A stretch of DNA of 64,000 nt, taken from the NCBI GenBank assembly GCA_051061015.1, contig JBPFEG010000088.1, positions 334,454 through 398,453 on the forward strand, in the 5' to 3' direction. The notes beneath the pieces are model-generated. The model searched no databases, was not told the origin of the DNA, and saw only the letters and a program-made list of their open reading frames with translations. Numbering within the stretch: position 1 is the stretch's first letter; each line of letters starts with the position of its first letter. Below are positions 19,407 to 27,383 of the stretch, in pieces. The translations under genes and the position numbers were made by a program. This DNA comes from Methylomicrobium sp051061015. GTDB lineage: Bacteria > Pseudomonadota > Gammaproteobacteria > Methylococcales > Methylomonadaceae.

Positions 19407-19582
19407 GTCAAAATCCTGTATTGCGTTTATCGCTTAATTTATCGCCCTTGAATAAACCGGCGTTGAACTAAGCCGGCAACACCAAATCTTTCTGGCTTTC
19501 TGATGAAGCGCCGTATGAACCGAAAAATTTGCAAGTCCATATTTCCGGAGCCGAGTTTCAGTCAATCCCTAACCCCTCTTGA

Positions 19583-19873
19583 CTATCCGATAAGGACCGT
19601 GGGACAGCAACCTACGATAGCCCCGCCATGAGCCGTCATATCGCCGACTCTCGCCGCGGGCTGTCCGCCAATCAATACCGTAAACGAGCCGAGTGCGATC
19701 GAATCCGGAGGCCCGACGCAGGTCGCGATATCGCCGACCCTTGCCGCCGGCAGCTTACCTATCAGCACCGTTGGCGCACCCGGTGCTGTTATCGGGCCGC
19801 CGACATGCGGCTTGGGCCCATCGGACATCGGACAAACATGCATATCGGTCAACCGCGCGGCTGGTTTCCCCAT
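19583..19873 (-). CDS. PAAR-domain spike tip protein
   Basis: The 96-residue protein is a single PAAR domain. It shows MGKPAARLTDMHVCPM at the N-terminus, GPITAPGAPTVLIGKLPAAR and a repeated PAARVGD (around residues 43-48 and 71-78), plus His and Cys residues (His12, Cys14, Cys52, His81) that could bind the metal at the tip. PAAR proteins sharpen the VgrG trimer and help to load effectors. It has no C-terminal extension. The start follows the stop of the upstream gene by 14 bp, and vgrG begins 176 bp downstream. Confidence 0.94.
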   Translation of the reverse strand: MGKPAARLTDMHVCPMSDGPKPHVGGPITAPGAPTVLIGKLPAARVGDIATCVGPPDSIALGSFTVLIGGQPAARVGDMTAHGGAIVGCCPTVLIG

Positions 19874-19887
19874 ACCCTACTCTCCGA

Positions 19888-20481
19888 CTATTGGCCTGGC
19901 CAGGGGCGGCCATTACCGCCGTTCGCAATATCGACTCCCTGTTCCAGAAAGAAACGGTACTTATCCTGAGCCTTTTCCGGCTGCTCCATCACCGCCGCCA
20001 ACATCACTGCGCCAGCGACCGCCTTGCCGGTCAGATTGTCGGCCGGAGGTACTGCCGGCGCATCTTCAGGCGCCATGCTGCCTTCGCTCCAGAACGCGGC
20101 CATCGCCGCCCAGGCTGCTGGGCCGTCGAAAGACGTTGCACGTGCCGCCGCATCGGCCAAACGCCGATTGGCTTCTGTCGGTTTGTAAACCCATTGTTCC
20201 GCGGCTTCGAGCGCGGCCCGCATCGCCGGAGGCGTATCCTGAGTCATTATGCCACGCGCACAGATGCACGCCCACCACGTCGCCTCACGTTTCGGCAAGG
20301 CGCGCGCCAGAAACCTTATCGCATCCGAATAAAGCTGCTGCTCCAGCAAAGTATTCAAAAAATCTACCGGCGCAGGATCGGTTTCTAGAAATTTACATGT
20401 CTGCGGCTCTAATTCAATATCACAACACACGTCCGCCGTTTTCGTCGCTGCAATTTTTTTTAGTGAAATAAAACCAGTCAT
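19888..20481 (-). CDS. VgrG/PAAR-linked protein, DUF6931-like
   Basis: The 197-residue product has no signal peptide or membrane helix. It is rich in Ala and helical, with the stretch YSDAIRFLARALPKREATWW near residues 50-70. This resembles the family I recall as DUF6931, encoded beside PAAR and VgrG genes. No catalytic motif is visible. Position in front of PAAR and vgrG (14 bp gap to PAAR) suggests an adaptor or chaperone for cargo loading, by analogy with Tap/DUF4123 and DUF1795 adaptors; this is inference. Upstream lies a 512-bp gap that separates it from the candidate effector genes, so it likely has its own promoter. Confidence 0.65.
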   Translation of the reverse strand: MTGFISLKKIAATKTADVCCDIELEPQTCKFLETDPAPVDFLNTLLEQQLYSDAIRFLARALPKREATWWACICARGIMTQDTPPAMRAALEAAEQWVYKPTEANRRLADAAARATSFDGPAAWAAMAAFWSEGSMAPEDAPAVPPADNLTGKAVAGAVMLAAVMEQPEKAQDKYRFFLEQGVDIANGGNGRPWPGQ

Positions 20482-20993
20482 TTGTTCTTGATCAACCTTT
20501 TGCTGTGCAAATGCGAGGACATTACATAAACATTATTCCGCTCCCGGCCGAATTTAGCATAGAATCAGTATGGGCGCCATTCACGCAGCCTCAAAAAACC
20601 TCGAGGATAACTTCCGGCTCAAAGCCCAATGAGCACCATGGCGAAAGCCATTGCCGCGACGCCTTGCTGTTATTGCCAGCTTTTGTAATAGGATAGCCTC
20701 TACAATCTCTGTCGTTCAGATCCTACGGTTTTTTTCGCCTACTGCGCCCAAGCGCGGCACTCATTTCCCGAAATGACGAATCATGGAGTTCTAAGCATAC
20801 CGACAGCCGTTCTGCTCGGAATGACTAATATGGCCGGCGCGAGCATCGATATTGTTTGGCTGACGAGCGAAATATCCAACAAAATAAATAACAAAAACGA
20901 CTTATCTTTTGATGCGTCTGGAAATTATCGGCTTTGGTACAGAAGATGACGGATTCTTGGCACGATCTGATTCAGGAGACTTCTTTATCTGGG
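20482..20993. other. 512-bp intergenic region before the VgrG module
   Basis: No convincing gene is seen. A 58-codon open frame on the + strand (20773-20949) lacks a ribosome-binding site and recognisable features. The part next to 20481 must hold the leader of the DUF6931-PAAR-vgrG unit; AAAAGG stands about 14 nt before that start. I found no clean sigma-54 or sigma-70 promoter by eye. Confidence 0.5.
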
Positions 20994-21572
20994 CTACACT
21001 GTCTTTAGCATAATGTCGTCGTCAGTCCATAAAATTTCAGCAATATACGGAACTCGCTCCTTGGTTACCCATTTGTCCCGCTTCTTCAAAACGTGTCCTT
21101 TTTGTTTCTCCGATGTGAGATCGAACAGGGCCTCGTACCAGTTTCCGTCTTGGCCCTTGCCTAGCGCGACGCGAATATCGGGCCGCGAATTTTTGAATCC
21201 ACTGGGAAATCCGTCACAGGTTCCAGTAAACTCAAAAGCGAAAGCAAACGGATGCCCTCTTTGGGAAGTTGCCGTGAAAAGATTATTGGCTTTAGCCTGA
21301 GCCGTGTAGGTCCCAACAAGAAATTCGTAGACCGTCCTCTCAATCGAGTAGCCGACCGAAGCGCGATAGAAACGATGCGAACCGGTCGCGAAAAAGCGCG
21401 TTTCCATCTTCATTCCGTGAGCGCCAGCGAAACCGAATTGCCCCGTTCCCAACTTGACTGCGGCGAGTTGGGCTGCCTTGAGCAAATAATCGGCGAAATC
21501 CGCGCAAATCTGCTGTTGCACGACGGTGTGATTCATATCCCAGGAATTTTTGAATTCGGCGAGTAGAGCCAT
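20994..21572 (-). CDS. Candidate T6SS effector with PD-(D/E)xK-like nuclease motif
   Basis: I do not recognise the 192-residue protein by name. Its C-terminal third carries a pattern seen in nuclease toxins of polymorphic systems: RPDIRV (130-135), then WYEALFDLTSEKQKGHVLKK with Glu147, Asp151, His160 and Lys164, followed by VPYIAEILW. This could be a PD-(D/E)xK core. The N-terminal half is a helical region without signal peptide. Its place in the A+T-rich island between clpV and the VgrG module argues for T6SS cargo. It might instead be an immunity or housekeeping protein; a motif plus context is all that supports the call. No cognate immunity gene is evident next to it. Confidence 0.55.
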   Translation of the reverse strand: MALLAEFKNSWDMNHTVVQQQICADFADYLLKAAQLAAVKLGTGQFGFAGAHGMKMETRFFATGSHRFYRASVGYSIERTVYEFLVGTYTAQAKANNLFTATSQRGHPFAFAFEFTGTCDGFPSGFKNSRPDIRVALGKGQDGNWYEALFDLTSEKQKGHVLKKRDKWVTKERVPYIAEILWTDDDIMLKTV

Positions 21573-21614
21573 TGAACATACCTTTCTGTGTTATAGCGGA
21601 CAACTGGCAAGTAA

Positions 21615-21688
21615 GTAGCCTGGGTGGAGTTTGCGGAATCCGGGACGCACGAAGTTACAATTATCCCGAATTACACTGCGTTTCATAC
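21615..21688. repeat. Imperfect palindromic repeat, copy 1
   Basis: The segment opens with TAGCCTGGGTGGAGTTTGCG and ends near CACTGCGTTTCAT. Its two arms (GGAGTTTGCGGAATCCGGGA and TCCCGAATTACACTGCGTTT) are imperfect inverted copies. It matches the segment at 22425-22494 over most of its length in the same orientation. The pair brackets the coding region 21699-22406. It resembles the intergenic GTAGCCTGGATG...CATCCGGGCTAC repeats common in many gammaproteobacteria. Confidence 0.7.
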
Positions 21689-21698
21689 AGGGGATTTG

Positions 21699-22406
21699 CT
21701 AAACCGATCTCACATCAATCAGTTCATAACCATTGCCATTAGAACGATAGCGTTGATGATAAAACTTCCATCGATTATTTTTTCTGACTCCAAAAGTTGT
21801 CGTTAATGCCATAGCTTGGTTTTTCATGTAGCGCGATTTTTCTAGAAGTTTGCAGTTGTCACCCAACATAACTTTAGCCGAATCACGCATTATTTTTTGG
21901 TCTGTCCTGCCATTAAGTTGAATGTTGATATGCGCTACCAAGACATCGCCAGTAGGTGTCGGCGAGCCTACGCCAAAGGTGCAACCATCCATGCGATGAG
22001 TAAAAAATAAGGAAACCTGATTAGATAGCATTTGATACTTTACCGAATCATCCTGGTATCCACACCAATACGCGGTTACTAGTGTACTCGGATGGTTATT
22101 ATAAGATTGAAGTGAATACAGACCAGCCGTTTTAGTGATTAAACCAGACTTCCGAGTACAAGGTAAAGCCATACCAAACGCCGACGCAGAATCCAACAAA
22201 CTGAAATTGGTTGTATTTTGCCAATTTGATTCCCTCGGATTGAGCCCGTGTACAATCACGACATTTTTGTTCATAAATTCTACCGGATCGGCAGCTAAAT
22301 CGTATGCGGCAGTCATTTTTCCCTCCTCGGATAAAACAACAAGGTTAATATTGAAATCACGGATATTATTCTTTTTGTTTGTGGCAATGTTGAAAGACCC
22401 GCTCAT
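21699..22406 (-). CDS. Candidate T6SS effector with CNF1/BLF1-like Cys-His motif
   Basis: The frame is open to 22580, but the first 58 codons are read from a repeat sequence, so I choose ATG at 22406, giving 235 residues. No name is recognised. Residues 139-161 read MDGCTFGVG then a short loop and VLVAHIN. The spacing of Cys142 and His159 with a preceding Gly and following Thr resembles the catalytic G-C-[TS]...H of CNF1, BLF1 and CheD, which deamidate glutamine. This is a motif-level resemblance only. The gene is A+T-rich, lies in the cargo island between clpV and vgrG, and is bracketed by repeats at 21615-21688 and 22425-22494. It could equally be an inactive or different enzyme. Confidence 0.55.
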   Translation of the reverse strand: MSGSFNIATNKKNNIRDFNINLVVLSEEGKMTAAYDLAADPVEFMNKNVVIVHGLNPRESNWQNTTNFSLLDSASAFGMALPCTRKSGLITKTAGLYSLQSYNNHPSTLVTAYWCGYQDDSVKYQMLSNQVSLFFTHRMDGCTFGVGSPTPTGDVLVAHINIQLNGRTDQKIMRDSAKVMLGDNCKLLEKSRYMKNQAMALTTTFGVRKNNRWKFYHQRYRSNGNGYELIDVRSV

Positions 22407-22424
22407 CTTTTTAAAAAAGCGAAT

Positions 22425-22494
22425 GCCCCGAATGGAGTTTGCGGAATTGGGGCGGACGAAACTCCGATTATTTCGGATTCCACTACGTTTCAAT
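22425..22494. repeat. Imperfect palindromic repeat, copy 2
   Basis: This copy shares with 21615-21688 the block TGGAGTTTGCGGAAT, a central CG-ACGAA, then ATTAT--CG-ATT-CACT-CGTTTCA. It is read through by the open frame upstream of the real start of the Cys-His effector candidate, which explains the odd Arg-rich N-terminal extension in that frame. Confidence 0.7.
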
Positions 22495-22548
22495 CGGATT
22501 ACTTGCATGCTGCAACTGCTGGGTATCAGCCCGGGAGGATAAGCAGTG

Positions 22549-23154
22549 TCAAAAACCCCAATCGACCTCACCAATTTCATCCATATTCAGTTCGCCATTA
22601 ATAGACTCTACATAAACTGGTGTTTCTGTTGGTTGGAACAAGTGTCCCACTGTTCTGGATCTAACTACAATCTGGCGAGGGTTCGGCACATGATTGATCC
22701 CATTTACCGTGGTATCAAAACTGCTAATATTAGGAAAATACCAATCCTCAGTCCACCCATCGACAACCATGGCGTTTTTTCCGAGATTCGAAAAAGCAGT
22801 CGGTCCTTGAATTGGTTCATCGGAAATAACGACAAAAACATGATCGTAATCAATGGCAGAGCATATTGTTACATAGCATTTATGGAGACGAGGATTAGTT
22901 GCAAGTGAGGCATAGCACATACGCGCCTTTTCATCACAATTCCCTCGACCAATAGTCGCAGTTTTATGAAAATCATGTATCACATCGTTTGGAGCGCAAT
23001 TGCGTGTAGCATAAAACCTTTTCTTTTCTTCTTTAGAAGGAAATGCGAAAGGATTGTTCATGCTTCGCACTGACTTGATATCTGAAAAGAATCGAAGGGC
23101 GCTTTTTGCGGCTTTTATTCTGGATTTAAGTTCACGAAGTCGATCTGCTTTCAT
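22549..23154 (-). CDS. Candidate T6SS effector of papain/transglutaminase-like fold
   Basis: I choose ATG at 23154 because AGAGGA stands 7 nt before it; an upstream ATG at 23205 has no such site. The 201-residue product has the order GRGNCDEKA (Cys73), DYDHVFVVI (His105) and VVDGWTEDWYF (Asp132). This Cys-His-Asp arrangement, with a DHVFV strand and a D-x-W after it, is typical of papain-like and transglutaminase-like enzymes, including cysteine-protease toxins and YopT/LifA-type domains. The N-terminus (1-30) is a basic helix that could be a loading region. The gene is the first of the three candidate cargo genes after clpV's 3' region. Function and substrate are inferred. Confidence 0.6.
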   Translation of the reverse strand: MKADRLRELKSRIKAAKSALRFFSDIKSVRSMNNPFAFPSKEEKKRFYATRNCAPNDVIHDFHKTATIGRGNCDEKARMCYASLATNPRLHKCYVTICSAIDYDHVFVVISDEPIQGPTAFSNLGKNAMVVDGWTEDWYFPNISSFDTTVNGINHVPNPRQIVVRSRTVGHLFQPTETPVYVESINGELNMDEIGEVDWGF

Positions 23155-23587
23155 TTTGATTCCTCTTAAAATTAAAACTGCCAAAGTATGTTTCCTATTA
23201 CTCAACTAGGAAAAATTATGGTAAAAAGCCACGAGCAATAAACGTTGCCAAATTTTGCCGCTTTTGAGGGCGTGAATGCCCCAAAAGCTATGCGCATAAA
23301 TGGCGACAGTTTGCCGCGACCCCCGGTTCGTCCACTGGCTGCTACGGCGCACGCCGCCTTCGGCACGTCGTGCGCCATCGTCTTCCACAATAATTTGACG
23401 CCGTTTCAGACGGTCTTGTATTTTGATTCCGCTTCCGCTCGCGATTCAACTCCGTCAAAACACCCGGCCTCTACGGGCGGGGTCGTCGTACACTGCTACA
23501 CTCGCATTACAATCCCTACTTCTCAGTAGCCTAGATGCAGCCATGTTGGCAGAATACAAAAAACCATCCCTGACCTACACAAACTCG
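23155..23587. other. 433-bp intergenic region between clpV and the cargo island
   Basis: Short overlapping frames exist on both strands (for example 23206-23390) but none has a start signal or recognisable product. The segment near 23526-23550 (GTAGCCTAGATGCAGCC) resembles the first arm of the palindromic repeats further left. I read this as degenerate repeat or insertion debris that marks the edge of the acquired island; no intact mobile gene remains. Confidence 0.4.
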
Positions 23588-26272
23588 CTATTCAAACCCA
23601 TAGCCAAAATCCCCATCGGTCACGTTCACGTGCACCCGTTCGATCGGCCTACCTTCCATCATCCGTACTAAAAACTCCTCGCTGATGCGCGGCAGCACGG
23701 TATTGGTCAGAATCGCATCGATCATCCGGCCGCCGCTCTCGAGTTCGGTGCAGCGACTCGCGATCAGCTTGATCACCTCGTCGTCATAACTGAACGGCAC
23801 CTTGTGGCTTTCGGCGATGCGTTTCTTGATCCGGCCAAGCTGCAGGCGGGCGATCGCGCCGATCATTTCGTCGCTGAGCGGATAATACGGAATCACGACC
23901 AGACGACCGAGCAAGGCCGGCGGGAACACTTTCAGTAAGGGTTCGCGCAAAGCTTTTGAAATGCCTTCCGGTTCCGGCATCAGGTCGGGGTCTTTGCAGA
24001 GATTCGCGATCAGGTCGGTGCCGGCGTTCGTAGTCAACAGGATCAGCGTGTTCTTGAAGTCGATTACGCGGCCTTCACCGTCTTCCATCCAGCCTTTGTC
24101 GAAGACCTGGAAGAAAACCTCGTGTACGTCGGGATGGGCTTTTTCGACCTCGTCGAGCAGCACCACGCTGTAGGGCCGGCGGCGCACCGCTTCGGTCAGC
24201 ACCCCGCCCTCGCCGTAGCCGACATAACCCGGAGGCGCGCCTTTCAGCGTCGAGACGGTATGCGCTTCCTGGTATTCGCTCATGTTGATCGTGATCACGT
24301 TCTGCTCGCCGCCGTAGAGCGTTTCGGCCAGGGCCAGCGCGGTTTCGGTCTTGCCGACGCCGGAGGTGCCGGCCAGCATGAACACGCCGATCGGCTTGTT
24401 CGGATTGTCGAGGCCGGCGCGCGAAGTCTGGATACGTTTGGCGATCATCTCCAACGCATGGCGCTGACCGATGATGCGTTGCTCAAGCAGGTCCGGCAGT
24501 TTCAACACCGTTTCGATCTCGTTTTTGACCATCCGTCCGACCGGGATGCCGGTCCAGTCCTGCACAACCGCGCCAACTGCCTGTTGATCGACGGTCGGCA
24601 GAATCAAGGGGGACTCGCCCTGCTGGGCATGCAGTTGCGCCTGCAAGTCTTTTAGCTCCTTCAATAGCGCTTCGCGTTCGCCGCTATCTTCGGCTGGCGC
24701 TTCGCCTGCTTTGTCTACTTCATGGCCGGCCGAGCGCAGTTTCGCGCGCAGCTCGAGAATCTTGCTAACCAGTTCTTTCTCGGTATTCCAGCGGGCCTCG
24801 AGTTCAGCAAGTCGCGCTTTCTCGGCTTCCAGCTTTTCGGTCGCTGACTGTTCCCGGGCAGATACTTCGATTCCGACCGTTTTTTCGCGGCCGATGATCC
24901 CCAGTTCGGTTTCGAGCGCTTCGATCCTTTTCCGGCAATCATCCACTTCGGCCGGTACGGCATGTTGGCTGATCCCGACCCGTGCACAGGCCGTATCAAG
25001 CAGACTGACCGCCTTGTCTGGCAACTGCCGAGCCGGAATGTAACGGTGCGACAATCTGACTGCCGCTTCGAGCGCTTCGTCGAGCACCAATACCTGATGG
25101 TGTTTTTCCTGCACCGAGACCACCCCGCGCAGCATCCGGATCGCTTTTTCCTCGCTTGGCTCGAGCACCTGCACGACCTGGAATCTGCGCGTCAGCGCCG
25201 GGTCTTTTTCGATATGCTTTTTATATTCGGCCCAGGTGGTCGCCGCGACAGTGCGTAGCGCGCCGCGCGCCAAAGCGGGTTTCAACAGGTTCGCCGCATC
25301 GCCGGTGCCGGCTGCGCCACCCGCCCCGACCAGGGTATGCGCTTCGTCAATGAACAGGATGATCGGCTTCGGCGAGGATTGCACTTCCTCAATCACTTGG
25401 CGCAGGCGGTTTTCGAATTCGCCCTTCATGCTGGCCCCGGCCTGCAACAGACCGACATCGAGGGTACGCAGGCTTACGTCGCGCAAAGAGGGCGGCACGT
25501 CGCCGGCGATGATTTTCAGCGCGAAGCCTTCGACGACTGCAGTCTTGCCGACGCCGGCCTCGCCAGTCAGAATCGGGTTGTTCTGGCGACGGCGCATCAG
25601 GATGTCGATCACTTGCCGGATTTCTTCGTCGCGGCCGACGATCGGATCGATCTTGCCAAGGCGCGCTTGTTCGGTCAGATCGACGGTAAACTGTTTTAAC
25701 GCTTCCTGCTTGCCCATCTCGGCCGGGGCAATCGCACCACTCGCCTCGCCCGGCGCCGCGCGGCCCTGGAAGCCGTCGGTTGCAGTCAAGCCGTCTTCCG
25801 GAGAACCGGCGGCGATTTTCGAAAAATCATCGGATAACGAATCGGGTTTGATTTTTTCAAATTCGCGGGAAATGCCGACCAACTGGTTCCGCAATCCCGG
25901 GGTCTTCAGCATTCCGACGAGCAGATGGCCGCTGCGCACCTGGCTTTCGCCGAACATCAACGTGCCGTACACCCATCCGCGTTCGACCGAATCCGAAATA
26001 TGCGGCGAAAAATCCGAAATTGAAGTCGAACCCCGCGGCAAACGATCCAATGCATTGGTCACATCGCGGGCAAGCACCGACACATCCAAATTGTAATGTT
26101 TCAGAATCCGGTGCAGATCCGAATCCTGCAGTTGAAGGAACTGGCTCAGCCAATGCACCAGCTCGACATAAGGATTGCCTCTCAGTTTGCAGAATACCGT
26201 CGCGCCCTCAACGGCTTTGTAGCAAACCCGGTTTAATTTCCCAAACAGTTTTACTCGGCTAATTTCCGCCAT
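23588..26272 (-). CDS. clpV: ClpV (TssH) AAA+ ATPase
   Basis: The 894-residue protein has a Clp N-domain (about 1-150), two AAA+ modules with Walker A GEAGVGKT (237-244) and GTSGVGKT (near 630), and a ClpB-type middle coiled coil (about 430-540). Walker B is seen as ILFIDEAHTL and VVLLDEVEKA. ClpV recognises the N-terminal helix of TssC and disassembles the contracted sheath for recycling. It starts 34 bp downstream of tssG, consistent with cotranscription. Its sequence is G+C-rich like the rest of the core and unlike the cargo island downstream. Confidence 0.97.
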   Translation of the reverse strand: MAEISRVKLFGKLNRVCYKAVEGATVFCKLRGNPYVELVHWLSQFLQLQDSDLHRILKHYNLDVSVLARDVTNALDRLPRGSTSISDFSPHISDSVERGWVYGTLMFGESQVRSGHLLVGMLKTPGLRNQLVGISREFEKIKPDSLSDDFSKIAAGSPEDGLTATDGFQGRAAPGEASGAIAPAEMGKQEALKQFTVDLTEQARLGKIDPIVGRDEEIRQVIDILMRRRQNNPILTGEAGVGKTAVVEGFALKIIAGDVPPSLRDVSLRTLDVGLLQAGASMKGEFENRLRQVIEEVQSSPKPIILFIDEAHTLVGAGGAAGTGDAANLLKPALARGALRTVAATTWAEYKKHIEKDPALTRRFQVVQVLEPSEEKAIRMLRGVVSVQEKHHQVLVLDEALEAAVRLSHRYIPARQLPDKAVSLLDTACARVGISQHAVPAEVDDCRKRIEALETELGIIGREKTVGIEVSAREQSATEKLEAEKARLAELEARWNTEKELVSKILELRAKLRSAGHEVDKAGEAPAEDSGEREALLKELKDLQAQLHAQQGESPLILPTVDQQAVGAVVQDWTGIPVGRMVKNEIETVLKLPDLLEQRIIGQRHALEMIAKRIQTSRAGLDNPNKPIGVFMLAGTSGVGKTETALALAETLYGGEQNVITINMSEYQEAHTVSTLKGAPPGYVGYGEGGVLTEAVRRRPYSVVLLDEVEKAHPDVHEVFFQVFDKGWMEDGEGRVIDFKNTLILLTTNAGTDLIANLCKDPDLMPEPEGISKALREPLLKVFPPALLGRLVVIPYYPLSDEMIGAIARLQLGRIKKRIAESHKVPFSYDDEVIKLIASRCTELESGGRMIDAILTNTVLPRISEEFLVRMMEGRPIERVHVNVTDGDFGYGFE

Positions 26273-26306
26273 GGCTCAAGTTCTCATCGATAAAATTTAC
26301 AAATAG

Positions 26307-27383
26307 TTATACCGCCTCGTGCAGGCGAATGAACGGATTCAGCATTAAATCATCCGCGTCCCTTTGAGAAGTGCGCGGGCCCAGCCACATACTCCAGCCC
26401 AAGCGGGCATCTCCGTTCATGCCTCGACTGTCTGGTTCGTCAGGCTTCCCCAGCACTAATTCGGACGGAACCTCACTTTTTTCAAGGATCAACTGCGCAT
26501 CCCATACCAGCTCGAGACCGACATAATTACGCACGATAGCGATCAGTTGCGGCAACACCTTTCCCCCAGGCAATAGTGAGAGATAACGACTTAATTTCAA
26601 CGGTCCCAGCACGAGTCTGAATTTATGCTGGCATCCCCATACCGCCGCCCCCAGCAGAGCCGATTGACCCAGGCTGGAGACTTCGGCGCTGAAGCCTAGC
26701 CGCGTTTGATCGCTGGTTTGAATCGCCATCCATTCGCCGACAAATTCTTCAATGCGCACCTGTACCGCCAGAACGTCGGAAATGATTGCCAAAAGCCCGC
26801 TTGGATGCTTGGTTTGGGCGGAAAGGAAACCGGAATAGTACAATTTCGCCTGATCGGCCAGCGCATCGCGGTTATGGGTTGCGGAGCCGGCAATGCCCAG
26901 CAAGGCGCCGATGTAAAATCCAAAGCGATCATTTTCCGGACGGTCGAACTGGACTTCAGGCCGGGCATTGGCCCAGGCGCGATAAAACAAGCTGATCATG
27001 CGGTGATGAAAAATGTCCGCAAACCGCGCAAAAGTGGGGTCGCGATGATGGCGTAGCCGCTCCCGCGCATATTCCGTCAGATGCAGAGGTAGCGGCCCGT
27101 TGGGACCGAACAATCCCATGAAATTAACGGCGAGGCGAGGTTTCCCTGAACCGGATTCTCCAGGAGGAACATACCGCCAAAGCGCCGAGGGAGGAAATTC
27201 CAGTTCCGGCTCCTGGGACAGATGGATCGGCTCATCGCCGGCTTTCACGCCGACACCCAGACGCGGTCGGTCAGAGTTGAGGCATTCGATCAAACGCAGC
27301 GCGGCAAAAAAGTCGAAACGGTAAGCGGCCTGTTCCAGTTCCTCGATCAGAATGTGGGGCGGCATCCAATCCTCACCGGCCAC
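26307..27383 (-). CDS. tssG: TssG baseplate subunit
   Basis: The 358-residue product shows the TssG signatures AAYRFDFFAALRLIE (near 17-31), RYVPPGE and FMGLFGPNGPLPLHLTEY (about 88-105). TssG and two TssF copies with TssE form the baseplate wedge. The frame starts at 27383, overlapping tssF by 37 bp; an internal ATG at 27365 (MPPHILIEEL) is a plausible alternative start. It belongs to the uninterrupted tssE-tssF-tssG-clpV run. Confidence 0.95.
   Translation of the reverse strand: MAGEDWMPPHILIEELEQAAYRFDFFAALRLIECLNSDRPRLGVGVKAGDEPIHLSQEPELEFPPSALWRYVPPGESGSGKPRLAVNFMGLFGPNGPLPLHLTEYARERLRHHRDPTFARFADIFHHRMISLFYRAWANARPEVQFDRPENDRFGFYIGALLGIAGSATHNRDALADQAKLYYSGFLSAQTKHPSGLLAIISDVLAVQVRIEEFVGEWMAIQTSDQTRLGFSAEVSSLGQSALLGAAVWGCQHKFRLVLGPLKLSRYLSLLPGGKVLPQLIAIVRNYVGLELVWDAQLILEKSEVPSELVLGKPDEPDSRGMNGDARLGWSMWLGPRTSQRDADDLMLNPFIRLHEAV

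Noticed and set aside
18765..19451. 228-codon open frame antisense to vgrG
   Set aside because: VgrG is unambiguous; this frame is a shadow.
20773..20949. 58-codon open frame in the gap before the VgrG module, considered as an immunity gene
   Set aside because: No ribosome-binding site, opposite strand to the cargo genes, no recognisable features.
20956..20972. TGGCACG on the + strand, considered as a sigma-54 -24 box
   Set aside because: The expected TTGC -12 element is missing (GATT stands there) and no gene follows on that strand.
22407..22580. N-terminal extension of the Cys-His effector candidate
   Set aside because: Most of it is translation of the palindromic repeat at 22425-22494.
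23206..23390. Overlapping short frames on the - strand next to clpV
   Set aside because: Two frames of the same DNA are open at once with no start signal; likely repeat debris.
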